In this document: piece after piece, positions 33,996 through 45,776 of the stretch
Numbering within the stretch: the first letter of the stretch is position 1
How the letters are laid out: every line of letters begins with the position of its first letter
Notes under the pieces: model-generated
Databases searched by the model: none
What the model was told of the DNA's origin: nothing
Seen by the model: only the letters and a program-made list of their open reading frames with translations
Program-made: the position numbers and the translations under genes
NCBI GenBank assembly: GCA_019454045.1
Contig: SKCR01018443.1
Span: 434,001-498,000, forward strand
Direction: 5' to 3'
DNA from: Zanthoxylum bungeanum
Taxonomy: Eukaryota > Streptophyta > Magnoliopsida > Sapindales > Rutaceae
Length of the DNA stretch: 64,000 bases

Positions 33996-34453
33996 TTAGG
34001 CTGGATCTGAAAGTGTGACACTTTCTTTTTGTCGCTCAAATGATTCTCCCCAGTAGTGCTTGACACGCTGACTGTTAACCTTGAATGTTTCGTTGGTGTT
34101 GGGATCTAGTAACTCAACAACTCCATATGGTAAAACCTAAGTGATCACAAATGGACCTGACCACCTAGATTTCAACTTTCCAGGGAAAAGTTTCAACCTT
34201 GAGTTGTACAACAACATATGCTACCTTGGTTCCAACTGTCTGTGCACTATTTTTTTGTCATGCCATTTTTTGGTCTTTTCCTTGTTCAATTTGGCATTCT
34301 CATAAGCCTGTAGGTGAAATTCCTTCAATTCGTTGAGTTGGTGAAGTCGTTTCTCTCCTGCAGCTTGTGAATCAAGATTCAACTTCTTCAGTGCCCAGTA
34401 CGCCTTGTGTTCAAGCTCAACTAGTAGATGGCATGCTTTCCCAAACACCAATC
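33996..34453 (-). pseudogene. Athila-2 integrase, C-terminal part
   Basis: This is the continuation of the integrase after the solo [39 protein letters not shown], then [16 protein letters not shown] and VNSQRVKHYWGE. It ends with TAA at 33996-33998. One stop after QLEPR and one before VLPYGVVELL interrupt it. Confidence 0.85.
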
Positions 34454-36495
34454 TGTTGGACAATTATGACCCATAGCGTCACTATTTGTACATATCACGG
34501 TGTTGTTGTACAAATTAACTATGTGACAAAGGAGATTGCTCTCTTATCATTTGTGATTATATCACCTAGATGTATAAATGATAGGAGGTCCATATGATTT
34601 GTTCCTGGATTGAGAATGATATGAGACAATATCAGTCCACGAAGGATAAATCATTAAATATCCCTAGTCAGAGTATTATCGATATTGGACATCGATAAAT
34701 ACGTAAAAGACTAGTATTACACTTGTGCGCGTTGTGAGGGCACAACTGCATAGTTCTCATATATTTGGGTATAGGATACTCATACAAGTGTAATAGGAGG
34801 TTGTGTTTTACCGATGGTACGGGAAACAGTTTCGCTCTGGATAGACCCCCTCGGAATTCCATTGGTAGTATGACTATGTGTCTATGGAAGTCCGAAATCA
34901 GGGTAGGTGTATTTGGTCTTAACCTGAGACTTACACCGCTAATACTTGCGATAATCAATGTACTTTGGTTTTGGTCGTCGAGGGCTTTAACCGGTTTTCT
35001 GTGTACGCCTCTTCTAGGTATATCGAGAATCGTAGTGTGTTGGGTGTGATGTCAAGACGAAAATATCACTCCAGTCATAGTGGAGATGATGGTCACGTAG
35101 GATACGAGACTGGTTCTCTTAAATGCTGTAGCTATCAGGATAAAATGACAAGGTTAGGTTTATCCGATTATAGAGACTAGTCACCAGACATCCAACATGT
35201 GCTTCATACGGGGCAGACATAATTCCAGCCCCAGGCCTAGCATGTGATCATCCGATACTGGATCGACATACGTAATACTACGTATATTACGCCTGATATA
35301 GATTGTTTATTCCTGTAAGCATGTTTCTGGAGAATTGGGTAGGCATGGTGCTTTGCTAGAAGCCAACCTTGTCTTGTAAATCGATATAAACGTAGTACTA
35401 GGTACTTACATGTTCAGATAGTCCGACGACCCGATTTACTGCCAACATATCCGGGGATCTCATGACGTATGACTCGCACTTTTAATTAATCTGGGATTAA
35501 TTATGATGAGCGAGAAAATTAATCTGGGATTAATTACGGAGATATTTTATCTGGGATAAAATATCATAGAAAGAGAGATACCGATTAATTTGGAATTAAT
35601 CGATAAATTAATATATTCGATATATTAAACGAAATTGGATTTCGACGCGGAATTAAAATTAGATTTTAATTCGGGAGAACAAGTTAATTTAGAATTAATT
35701 CATTAGCGATGTAAATAGTGATTTCACTAGGCATAATCATTTAATTACGTCGCAATGGAAAATTTTTTAATTTGGAATTAGCAAACCCGAGCCCGATGAG
35801 ATTGTTTGCGAGCGCATTCACATTTCGAATTCGAGTGCGGCACGCAAGTCAAATCAAACGTCAAATCATTAGTCACATCAAGCATCAAATCAAATGTCAC
35901 TTCGAGTGATGTGACAAGTTGTCACTTGATTGAGTGATGTGAGTTGATGTGAATAGTGATGGAGGTGGTTGGAAAGTTAAAAGGCTTATACCTTTGACTT
36001 TTAAAAAATTGAAATTTGTATATGCTTAATTAATTTTGAAAATTAAAATGTAGATACACAATTTTCATTCTCTCTCTAATTTACGGTTTTTGGGAGCCAA
36101 AAACCACAACTCTCTCTTCACCATTTCTTTTCTCTCTCACCCAAAGGGCTTCTGTTTTTCCTCACTAGTTTCAGCTCAAACCGTGAGCAAGGAGGAAGAA
36201 AATGATGATTTGTGGCAAATCATCAAGGTGCTAGCACACTCTAGGAGGCATACAAGATGATAGGGAAGTCATTTCGTGAGCTTAGAATCCATTTTGTAAG
36301 CTTGGAGCTTGAAGATTTCTTGGAGGAAAAAGCCGAAAATGGAGCACAAAGAAACCTCACTGCCATGAGCTTCATGAAGGAGGGCATAAATTTTTGTTCT
36401 TCGTAGCATCCAATCCGTTCGATGTGAGTATGATTCCGCCATACTTTGTTATCATCCGCTTGATTTCATCCTGGGGACCTTAATAGAAACCAACA
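34454..36495 (+). mobile_element. Solo LTR, Copia-1 family, inside the Athila-2 integrase
   Basis: It starts TGTTGGACAATT and ends AACCAACA. The left flank is CAATC and the right flank CAAAATC, an imperfect duplication with two extra bases. It is closely similar to the LTR starting at 62404, more so than to the other copies, so these two form a subgroup. The palindrome chain is at about 35483-35785. Confidence 0.88.
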
Positions 36496-37343
36496 CAAAA
36501 TCGATATGGGGACATACCAATGGGTGTCTTGTAAGCTGTTCGGTAGGCCTATAATACATCATCTAGTTTTATAGACAAGTCCCTCATTGTTGATCCAACG
36601 GTTCTTTCTAGGATTCTTTTGATCTCCCTGTTTGAAACCTCAACCTGTCCATTTGACTGTGGATGATAAGTTGTGGCAACCTTGCGAGTAACTCCGTATT
36701 TGGATAGAAGTGCATCCAAGTATCTGTTGCAGAAATGAGAGCCACCATCACTGATGATTGCACGAGGTGTTCCGAACCGAGTGAAAATATTCTTTTTCAG
36801 GAATTTGATCACCACTTTTGAATCATTGGATGGCAATGCAATTGCTTCAACCCATTTGGAAACGTAGTCTATAGCAACCAGGATGTACAGATTTCTGAAT
36901 GATGGAACAAAGGGTCCCATAAAATCAATACCCCACACATCGAATATCTCTACTTCCAGAATGTTTTGCAACGGTCCTTCATTTCTTCTTGAAATATTTC
37001 CCGTTCTCTGGCATCTGTCATATTGAAGAGCAAAAAGATAAGCATCTTTAAAAAGAGTGGGCCAGAACAAACCTGATCCCAGAACTTTTGCTACAGTTTT
37101 GTCCCCGCTGAAGTGTCCGCCATATGGTGATGAATAACAGTCCTGCAAAACACTGTTGACCTCCTCCTGTGGAACACACCGCCTCAGTAATTGATTAGCA
37201 CAATGTTTGAACAGGTACGACTCATCCCAGACATAATGTTTGACTTCTTTGAATAATTTCTTCCGTTGCTGAGTTGTCCATTCCAACGACCATTTTCATG
37301 ACACAATGTAGTTGAAATAGTCAGCATACCAATGAGCATCTTG
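36496..37343 (-). pseudogene. Athila-2 integrase, N-terminal and core part
   Basis: A 245-codon open frame (36549-37286) covers the zinc-binding region and core. The first Cys of the finger is Tyr (YDRCQRTG), so zinc binding is probably lost. The core has [18 protein letters not shown] and [15 protein letters not shown], with the D, D and E catalytic residues present. It ends at a TAG just before the solo LTR. Confidence 0.88.
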
Positions 37344-37883
37344 CTATTTCATGGCAAATAGTTGTTCATATGGAAAAGTTTCTTTGATTGATAGAACTTT
37401 GTCAGCTGTTTCTCCATTCTCGAGCCTCGATAGATGATCTACCACCTGATTCTCTGTCCATTTCCTGTCTCGAATCTCCACGTCAAATTCTTGCAGAAGA
37501 AGTATCCAACGGATCAATCTGGGTTTGGCATCTTTCTTCGTGATCAAGTATTTGATTGCTGAATGATCTGTGTAGACCACCACTTTGGGACCCAGCAGAT
37601 AGGAGCGAAATTTTTCAAAAGCGTACAAAACTACGAGCAACTCTTTTTCAGTGGTTGTGTAGTTGAGTTGAGCTTCATTCAAAGTTCTGTTGGAGTAGTA
37701 AATGGTGTGGAAAATTTTTGCTTTGCGTTGTCCCAAAACTGCACCTACAGTAAAATCACTAGCATCACACATCACTTCAAATGGAAGGGTCCAGCCTGGT
37801 GCTACAATGATGGGGGCAGAAATCAGCTTATATTTTAAGATCTCAAAAGCTTCCTGGCATTCTTTGGTGAAGTTGAAAGGCAC
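37344..37883 (-). CDS. Athila-2 RNase H domain (open piece of pol)
   Basis: A 179-codon uninterrupted frame with [33 protein letters not shown] and [12 protein letters not shown], so the catalytic D, E and D are present. It then runs into [16 protein letters not shown] and [12 protein letters not shown], the typical join to integrase. It was part of the polyprotein and has no start of its own. Confidence 0.85.
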   Translation of the reverse strand: MPFNFTKECQEAFEILKYKLISAPIIVAPGWTLPFEVMCDASDFTVGAVLGQRKAKIFHTIYYSNRTLNEAQLNYTTTEKELLVVLYAFEKFRSYLLGPKVVVYTDHSAIKYLITKKDAKPRLIRWILLLQEFDVEIRDRKWTENQVVDHLSRLENGETADKVLSIKETFPYEQLFAMK

Positions 37884-39266
37884 ATCCTTCTCCAGAAGAT
37901 TTCACAGAGGTTTAGCAATCTTGGAAAAGTCTTTGATAAATCTCCTGTAAAAACCCGTGTGTCCGAGAAAGCTCAGAATCTATTTGACAGATGTCGGCGG
38001 ATGTAGTTTTTCAATTTTTTCAATCTTCGCTTTGTCTACCTCGATTCCTTTTTGTGAGATCCGGTGTCCAATAACAATGCCCTATTGTACCATGAAATGG
38101 CATTTCTCCAAGTTGAGCACCAGGTTTGTATCTTCGCACCTTTGTAAGACATGTTCCAAATTTTGCAAGCAGTGGTCAAAAGACTCTCCAAACACAGAAA
38201 ATTCATCCATAAAAACCTCCATACTCTGCTCTAGCATGTCTGAGAAGATGGCCATCATGCAACGCTGAAATGTAGCAGGGGCATTACATAATCCAAATGG
38301 CATTCTGCGGAAAGCAAAAGTACCATAGGGACATGTAAAGGTAGTTTTCTCCTGGTCTTCTGGTGCGATGGAAATCTGATTGTACCGTGAATATCCATCC
38401 AGAAAACAATAGAACTCATGTCCCGCCAGTCTTTCTAACATCTGGTCAATGAATGGGAGCGGAAAATGGTTCTTTCATGCTGCTTTGTTCAGCTTTCGGT
38501 AGTCCATGCATACTCTCCATCCAGTCACCGTTCTGGTTGGGATTAGCTCGTTCTTTTCATTGGTAACTACAGTGATTCCTCCTTTCTTCGGCACACACTA
38601 CATAGGACTCACCCAAGTACTATCTGAGATGGGGTAAATGATGCCAGCATCCAACCATTTGATTATTTCTTTCTTTACGACTTCCTTCATGATTGGATTG
38701 AGTCTCCGTTGATGCTCCACAATGGGTTTGTACTCGTCATTCATCAGGATCTTGTGCATGCAAAATGATGGACTAATGTCTCGAATGTCTGCTATAGTCC
38801 AGCCAATGGCTCTTTTTTGCTCTCGTAATACTCTTAGTAACTTTTCTTCCTGCTCTAATGTTAGTGAAGAAGAAATAATAACAGGTAATTCAGAAGAGTT
38901 TCCAAGAAATGCATACCTGAGATGGCTCATAAGTAACTTCAGCTCTAGTTGTGGTGGTTCTTCAATCGAATGCTTGATTCGATCTTTCTTTGGCAGTTCT
39001 AAGCTTTCAACTAGTGGTGTTGATTTGAATCAGAATGGTTTGTCAAGGTAGTTGATACATTCCAGGATTTCACCATCTAGCTCACTGTCAGTCATGTTGG
39101 TGATGCAAGCTTCAAGTGTATCTGTGGGATTTGGCTCAGTATTTTGAATGATACTATCAACAACATCAACTCTTAACCATTCTTCTTCTTTTTCATCACT
39201 CGGGAATTTCATGGCTTTGAAAACATTAAAGGTAACTTATTGGTCCTGCACTTTCATGGTCAGTTC
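37884..39266 (-). pseudogene. Athila-2 linker and reverse transcriptase
   Basis: The frame carries several stops. The N-part lies at 38598-38930 (LRVLREQKRAIGWTIADI, EHQRRLNPIMKEVVKKE) and the palm at 38082-38441 (LAGHEFYCFLDGYSRYNQIS, RMPFGLCNAPATFQRCMMA). The active site reads VFMDEFSVFG, so the second catalytic Asp of FMDD is Glu, unlike the FMDD of Athila-1. This alone would impair activity. Confidence 0.88.
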
Positions 39267-40154
39267 TCATTTTTGCACATCAATCATAGTTTTACCTGTA
39301 GCCAAGAATGGTCTCCCAAGAATGATAGGTACTTCTTTGTCTTCTTCCATGTCCAGGATGATGAAATCTACTGGAAGAATGAGTTTGTCGACTTTGACCA
39401 GCACATCTTCAACAACACCTCTTGGAAATGCGAGTGTTCGATCAGCAAGTTGCAACGAGACTGAGGTAGGCATTGCTTCTCCAATCTGCAGTTTCCTGTA
39501 AATAGAAAAAGGCATCAAGTTAACACTAGCACCTAAATCACATAAAGCCTTACCGATATAATGTTCTCCAATGGTGCATGAGACAGTAAAACTGCCATGA
39601 TCTTTCAACTTCGTGGGAAGTTTTCTCTGAATGATGGCGCTGCATTCTTCCGTTAATGCTACTGTCTCGTAGTCTCCCAATCTTCGTTTTCGTGAAAGAA
39701 TATCTTTCATGAATTTTACATAGCTGGGCATTTCTTCCAAGGCTTCTGCAAATGGAATGTTGATGTGAAGCTTTTTGAACACCTCCAGGAATCGAACAAA
39801 CTGCTTGTCCAGTTTGTTTTTCTGAAGTCGTTGAGGAAAATGTGGAGGTGGAATGATCTGTTCTTTTTCCTTTGCTTCTTTTTCCTTTGCTTTTTTTTCC
39901 TCCATCTGTGGAACTGTATCTTTTGGAACTGTATCTTTTGGAACTTCCTCAATTGTTGCCTTGATTCCAACATCTTTGTTGATCTCAGTACCACTTTTTA
40001 AGGTAATGGCTTGACATTGCTCCTTCCCTCGGTTCCTTGGATTTGGTTCTGTGTTGCTGGGAAGATTACCTGGCGGTCTGTAACTCTGAGCATTTGCCAG
40101 TTGTCTGATTTGATTCTCCAGTGCTTTGATGGAAGCTGATTGGCTCTGAAACAT
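39267..40154 (-). CDS. Athila-2 gag C-terminus and protease (open piece)
   Basis: A 295-codon uninterrupted frame. It opens with the Gln-rich gag tail, then LPSNTEPNPRNRGKEQC and AITLKSG, typical of Athila. A Lys/Glu-rich run with two KDTVP repeats follows, then FAEALEEMPSYVKFMKDILS, and finally the protease with ALCDLGASVNLMP (active Asp) and IILGRPFLATGKTMID. Confidence 0.88.
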   Translation of the reverse strand: MFQSQSASIKALENQIRQLANAQSYRPPGNLPSNTEPNPRNRGKEQCQAITLKSGTEINKDVGIKATIEEVPKDTVPKDTVPQMEEKKAKEKEAKEKEQIIPPPHFPQRLQKNKLDKQFVRFLEVFKKLHINIPFAEALEEMPSYVKFMKDILSRKRRLGDYETVALTEECSAIIQRKLPTKLKDHGSFTVSCTIGEHYIGKALCDLGASVNLMPFSIYRKLQIGEAMPTSVSLQLADRTLAFPRGVVEDVLVKVDKLILPVDFIILDMEEDKEVPIILGRPFLATGKTMIDVQK

Positions 40155-41282
40155 AGCATCATACTATTTTAACTGATTCAACACTTATGTTATTCCAGGT
40201 TCATTTGCCTGCTCCTGGCCTTTGTTCTCTGTTGGAATCCAGGTGGTGGATAGTTCTGCTGTTGGAATCTATGTGGTGGATTGTTCTTTTACCCTGAATT
40301 GTTGCTCCATGAAAAATTAGGATGATTCCTCCACCCTGGGTTGTAGGTGTTGGAATATGGATTGTTTCCCTATCTGTTGAAAATGTTGACATAATTCACC
40401 GTCTCTTCAAGTTGGTTTGAATCTGGTGCTCCTCCATATGGTGAACTTGTGGATCCAGTGGTAAGAGTCTCCATGAATTTGCATATCTGATCCAGCTTGG
40501 CGTTGACTGCTGTATTGGCTCCACTTTCATAAATTCCTGCAATTCTTTGGATCATGCTCCTTTCTGTTGGCCATAAGGAGTTGTTGTTGGCCATTTCTTC
40601 GATTAGGTGACAGGCTTGATCTTCTCCATTTGCCATTAAAGCTCCTCCAGCAGCAGCATCGATTGTGGTTCTCATTATTCAAGAAAGTCCATTATAGAAT
40701 GTTTCGACTTGAAGCCATTTTGGAATCTCATGGTGAGGACATTTCCGGAGTAAATCTTTGTACCTTTCCCAAGCTTCGTAGAGAGTTTCTGAGTCTTGTT
40801 GTACAAAGGATGTGATATCATTCCTTAGTTTTCCAGTTCTGGCTGGTGGAAAGTACTTTGCAAGAAATTTGGTGGCTAGAGTGTTCCAAGTTGTGATGGA
40901 ACCTGCCGGTAGTGAATGTAGCCAAGCTTTAGCTCTGTCCTTCAAGGAGTATGGAAAAACACGCAGTCTCATTGCTTCTTCAGCTTCTCGGTTGTAATTG
41001 AAAGTGCCGCAAACTTCCAGGAAGTTACTGATGTGGGCATTAGGATCTTCAGTTGCATTCCCCCTAAACTGTACTGACTGCTGAATCATCTGGATGCATG
41101 TTTTGATGTCACCCGCATCTGCTGGTAAATGAGGAAGTATAATACAAGAAATGAGTCTGTCAACCACCGAAATGGTTCTTTCTCGTATGGGAATTGGTGG
41201 TGCAACGTTCAAAGGTTCAAGTTCCATGTTGACTAAAGCTTTTTGGCCTTCTCGCCTTTCCCTTCTCAATTGTCTGATGGTT
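40155..41282 (-). pseudogene. Athila-2 gag (capsid part)
   Basis: The main open piece is 196 codons (40679-41269) and contains IKTCIQMIQQSVQFRGN, FSYSLKDRAKAWL-type capsid sequence, ETLYEAWERYKDLLRKCPHH and KWLQVETFYNGLS. Stops at 40679 and 40370 break the rest. The true start is 18 codons on the other side of the solo LTR at 41288-43391. Confidence 0.85.
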
Positions 41283-41287
41283 TTTTC

Positions 41288-43391
41288 TGTTGGACAAAAT
41301 GACCCATAGCGTCACTATTTGCACAGATCATTGTGTTGTTGTAGCAAATTAACTATGTGACAAGGAAATTGCACTCTCATCATTTGTGATTAGATCACCA
41401 TAGATATATAAATAAAGAGAGGTCCCTATGATTAGTTCCTGGATTGAGAATGATATGAGACAGTATCAGTCCCCGAAGGATTAATCATTAAATATCCCTA
41501 GCCGCAGTATTATCGAGACTGGACATCGATAATGCGGAATAGGCTAGTATTGCACTTGTGCGCGTTGTGAGGGCACAACGGCATAGTTCTCATATATATA
41601 AGTATTGGATACTTATGCAAGTGCGATAGGAGGTCGTGTTTCACCGATGGTACGGGAAACAGCTTCGCTCTGGATAGACCCTTCGGAATCCCATTGGTAT
41701 TATGACTATGTGTCTATGGGAGGCCGAAATCAAGGTAGGTGTGTATAGTCTTAACATGAGACTTACATCGCTAATACTTACGATAATCGATAGACTTTGG
41801 TCTTGGTGGTACAGGCTTTAACCGGTTCTGCGTACACCACTTCTGGGTTTATCAGAGAGTCGTAGTGTATTGGGTGTGATGTCAAGACGGAAGTATCACT
41901 TCAGTCATATTGGAGATGATGTCACGCAGGATATGGTACTAGTCCTCTTGAGTGTTGCGCAACCAATCGAGATATTGTGACCATGTCATGAATATCCGAT
42001 TATAGAGACTATGTTACCAGACATCCGATATGTGCTTCGGACGGGGTAGACACTTATCCAGCCCCAGCCCTAGCACGTGACTATCCGATACTGGGCCGAT
42101 ACGCACAATACAATCGTATACTACGCTTGATAACAGATCTTAATATTCTTAAATGGATATGTCCGGAGAATTGGGAAGACTTGGTGCTTTGCTAGGAGTC
42201 GACCTTGTCTCGTAAATCGGTAGAACGTAGTACTTGGTACGTGCGTGATTCGGATACTCCGACGACCTTATTTACTGCCAAATTATCCGGGGATCTCATG
42301 GGTCGCTTCCCGATAATCCACCGATGACGCAAAACTCGCACTCTTGAATAATCTGGGATTATATAGAAGAGAGAGAAAATTAATCTAGGATTAATAACAG
42401 AGATATTTTATCTAGGATAAAATATCGTCTAGAGAGAGATAACGATTAATTCGGAATTAATCGATAAATTAATATATTCAATATATTAAACGAAATTAGA
42501 TTTCGACGCGGAATTAAAATTAGATTTTAATTCGGGCGAACGAATTAATTTAGAATTAATTCGTTAGCGACGTGAATAGTGAATTCGCTATGCGTAATCA
42601 TTTAATTACGACGCGACGGAAAAATCGTTAATTTGGAATTAGCGAACCCGAGCCCGAGTGTGATTGCAAGCGCATTCGTATTTCGAATTCGAGTGCGGCA
42701 ACGCAAGTCACATCAAGCATCAAATCATTCGTCACATCAAGCGTCAAATCAAATGTCACTTTGAGTGATGTGATTGATTGATGTGATTGAGTTGATTGAT
42801 TGAAAGACTTACATCAAGTCACTTTAATAAAGTGAAATGAATAGTTGATGTAAGTAGGTGTAATAGTGTTTGGAGGGAAAAGCATTTACTTTTGATTTTA
42901 TTTAATCAATTAAGTAAATGGTTTTTAATATTTTTTTCTTGGAAATTATATAAAGCATTTTTGGAAAATGCTTCACCAACCTTTACACATTTTTCATTTC
43001 TCTCTTTTCTCTCTTCAAGCTCACGTCCAAGGGGCATTTCTTCACTGGTTTTGAACCAGAAAAACGTGAGCAATAGGGAAGCCAATAGTGGGTTTTCATG
43101 GTGAAAATTCAAGTGCTAGCACACTTACGAGTCTTGCGAAGGTGGTATGGAGGTTTACCCATGAGGCGGGACTCATCCGACGGAGTTTGGAGCTTCGAAA
43201 TGAGACCCGAAACTGCCAAACCAGTGAGCACGAACTGCAGCAGTGGGCGCACCAAACCAGTGAGTTTTTCGGCTTCATTCGTCTCCAAATCGACTCAACC
43301 GATCGATGTGAGTATTCCGATACCTCCGTTGATGTATTCGCACATTGTTTTCATTGCTTGTTTGATCTTGGGACCTAGATTAATACCAACA
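41288..43391 (+). mobile_element. Solo LTR, Copia-1 family, inside the Athila-2 gag
   Basis: It starts TGTTGGACAAAA and ends TACCAACA, with the perfect duplication TTTTC (41283-41287 and 43392-43396). Comparing with the uninterrupted Athila-1 gag confirms the empty site. The palindrome chain is at about 42345-42648. Confidence 0.93.
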
Positions 43392-43396
43392 TTTTC

Positions 43397-43444
43397 AATC
43401 TCTTGGTCAAGCGGTCGGAGTTCAAAGCTTCTGGTTCGTCTCAT
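43397..43444 (-). pseudogene. First codons of Athila-2 gag
   Basis: ATG at 43444 followed by RRTRSFELRPLDQEIEN, matching the gag start of Athila-1 at 18842. The piece is separated from the rest of gag by the solo LTR. Confidence 0.75.
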
Positions 43445-43553
43445 GTAGTTTCTGAGGACCTGAAACACAAGAAAACAAAAACAATAAGTAAAAAAGAAAA
43501 TTAGATACAAGTAAAGGTATCTAACCTTAAAACTAATAGTGAAAGATAAATAA

Positions 43554-43572
43554 GTCCCCGGCAACGGCGCCG
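43554..43572 (-). other. Primer binding site of Athila-2 (tRNA-Asp type)
   Basis: The plus strand reads GTCCCCGGCAACGGCGCCG, matching the 3' end of plant tRNA-Asp but for the last base. It lies 6 bases from the 5' LTR and is not itself a tRNA gene. Confidence 0.82.
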
Positions 43573-44978
43573 AAAACTTGACCGGTGCGTAATCACACGC
43601 ATATAACGCAAGCACACGTATCGTTCAAGTAGTATAAAAAGTATCGATCCCACGAGGACTTAATACCTAAGCTATTAATTTTATGAGGTCAAATGATTAC
43701 TAGTATCTAACAGGTTGTTTGATTGATTTGAAATGGTGACGATTCTAAATTTAAAAAGAAGTAAATAAAATTGATCGAAAGTAGGTTTTAAGAAAATTCA
43801 ATATTAAAAAACTATCTAGGGTTGTGATTTCTTCCAATATCATTTTAAAGATGAAGTGGTTATTTTATGTTTGTGTAATAAATCGGTTTACTAACCTGGA
43901 ACACTAAATTATGCGAAAGCCTCTGTCGATGGTCAGACGCAAATACACAGTTTAACCCAATTGAACCATATGTCTATGTCAACCAAATTATCTGGATTCA
44001 TTAAGTTTAAGTTCCAATTATGGCTACCCCCGCCCGACAGGTATATGTCTATCCTGTAAGGAAATCTATTAAAGGGTTATCTATCCTCAAGGAAGATCGT
44101 GGGCTATTAAGTCTAAGGCTGAAACCTAAAATCCCTATGTCTAGTTCATTTTAGATTTACCAGATCAATCTTATTAGTGGCCAATTAACAAGACACATTA
44201 GGCTTAAAACTTAATAAGTAAACCTTTAAATTACCCAAACTATAAAATAACCCCTTATAAACCGGTGGTATTAAAAGTCATCACAACCCTAGATAACTAA
44301 TTTAGTTACAACACATAACTAGGGCTAGTAAAAACTTGAAAGTAAAAGACATAAAGTAAGAATGCTGAAAAGTAATTACGGTAAAGTAAAAGCTGAAAAG
44401 TAAATTGCAATAAAATAAAATGCTAAGGTAAAAGGATCAACTTTTACTACTACTAATTTAGATATCTCCCTTAATATAATATATTAACTTGTGATTATAT
44501 TACCAACTAGCCATATAGGTGGTAACCTGATTAAGTCAAATTAAGTCCAACCAGCCATAAAGGCGGAACCAAAATAAACCTGCCATATAGGCGGTAAGAA
44601 AATTTAATTACCAACCGACCAATCTGGCGGTATCCTTGATTAGTCAGGTTTAAACCAGATTAAAATGAATTACCAACCGACCAATCTGGCGGTATCCTTA
44701 TTAAGTCAAATTTTAAATAGTGGATATATTATATTTAAGAGTGATTAATCTAAATAGCAATAGTAAAAGAATTACCTTTCACCCTAGCAAGGGGAAGTTA
44801 CCTTCTCATAGTGAATAGTAAAAACTATAAAAAGTAAAGAAAGTAAATCACTATTATTACAGAAAGTAATTAAAATTAATTACAAAACCAAAATTTAAAA
44901 GAAACTAGATAGAAAACTCTCTATTTACATGAGAGAATTTAGAGAGAATGGTACATCTGAAACTAAAATTTTGAGCTC

Positions 44979-44986
44979 TATTTATA
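44979..44986 (-). promoter_or_regulatory. TATA box in the Athila-2 5' LTR
   Basis: TATAAATA on the minus strand within CCTATAAATAGAGC. The nearest G-box is 114 bases upstream. Confidence 0.65.
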
Positions 44987-45099
44987 GGCGTCAGTAGGGG
45001 TCCGGCTTCACGACGCCAAGCCAGCGTCGTGACGCCGGTTTGTCGACGTGGCAAGCTCTGGTTCGTCGGCTTCAGATTCTGGATAAGGTGATAAGGTGA

Positions 45100-45432
45100 C
45101 ACGTGGCAAGGTGGTTGGATCTCAATTATTGTGACACGTGGCGGCTTCTGATTGGCTGATTTCAGATTCTTATCGCCACATGTCAATTGCAGATAAGTGA
45201 GTCAATAATTGAGGCTGAAGTCGCTGACGTGGCGACACGTGGCAAAGTGACTGTCGGCACCATAGATTTGCGACACGTGGCACGCAGTGATTGGTTGATG
45301 ATGACGTGGCGATGACGAGGCAGTTTGACTCGGTCAACCGGTGATGTGGATGGTGATATGGCACACACGTGGAGTGACACGTGGTGACATGTGGCGATGG
45401 CGACTGTCGGCACCATAGGATGATGACACGTG
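45100..45432 (-). promoter_or_regulatory. G-box cluster, 5' LTR of Athila-2
   Basis: Seven exact CACGTG sites at 45100, 45135, 45236, 45274, 45366, 45378 and 45427, plus near-sites. Being upstream of the TATA box in the 5' LTR, this copy is the one that could act as enhancer for the element. Confidence 0.68.
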
Positions 45433-45776
45433 GCACGGCGCACGTTAGCGATCGACTGTGATGGTGACATGTGGCACAGCGCACGTTAGCAAAGTCAAAT
45501 TTCCTCAGATTTTGACTTGTGGCACAGCGCACGTTAGCATTGTTCGGCGCATGTTAGGCGTCACGACACCAAAGGCTTGCGCGTCGCGACGCGAGAAATG
45601 ACCAAAATGCCCTTTTCATCCGTTTCCACTGTTTTGGCCCCAAATCACCTCCAAAAAGTCCTGAAACTTAATTTATCTACAAAACAAATCAAAATATTCA
45701 CAAAACTCAAGAAACTATACAAAATATTAGGTTAAATGAGTGGGAAATAGTGATATAATTACCACTCATCAGATTC

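Larger units (their letters stand above)
28889..45771 (-). mobile_element. Athila-2: complete Ty3/gypsy Athila-type element with accessory genes
   Basis: LTRs at 28889-31074 and 43579-45771 are flanked by the duplication GATTC (28884-28888 and 45772-45776). Reading right to left: 5' LTR, tRNA-Asp-type primer site, gag, protease, RT, RNase H, integrase, Cys-rich gene, LOG-like gene, non-coding tail, polypurine tract, 3' LTR. Two Copia-1-type solo LTRs split gag near its start and integrase near its end. Without these it is about 12.7 kb, within the usual range for Athila elements. Two cargo genes occupy the place where an envelope-like gene may stand in this group. Confidence 0.92.
43579..45771 (-). 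repeat. 5' LTR of Athila-2
   Basis: Plus-strand ends are TGACCGGTGCG and CACTCATCA. It would carry the promoter for the element. In the direction of transcription the order is a G-box zone (45432 down to 45100), a TATA box (44986-44979) and a TC-rich start region. Confidence 0.92.

Noticed and set aside
43554..43572. Stretch matching tRNA-Asp
   Set aside because: It matches only the 3' end of the tRNA and sits next to an LTR; it is a primer binding site.
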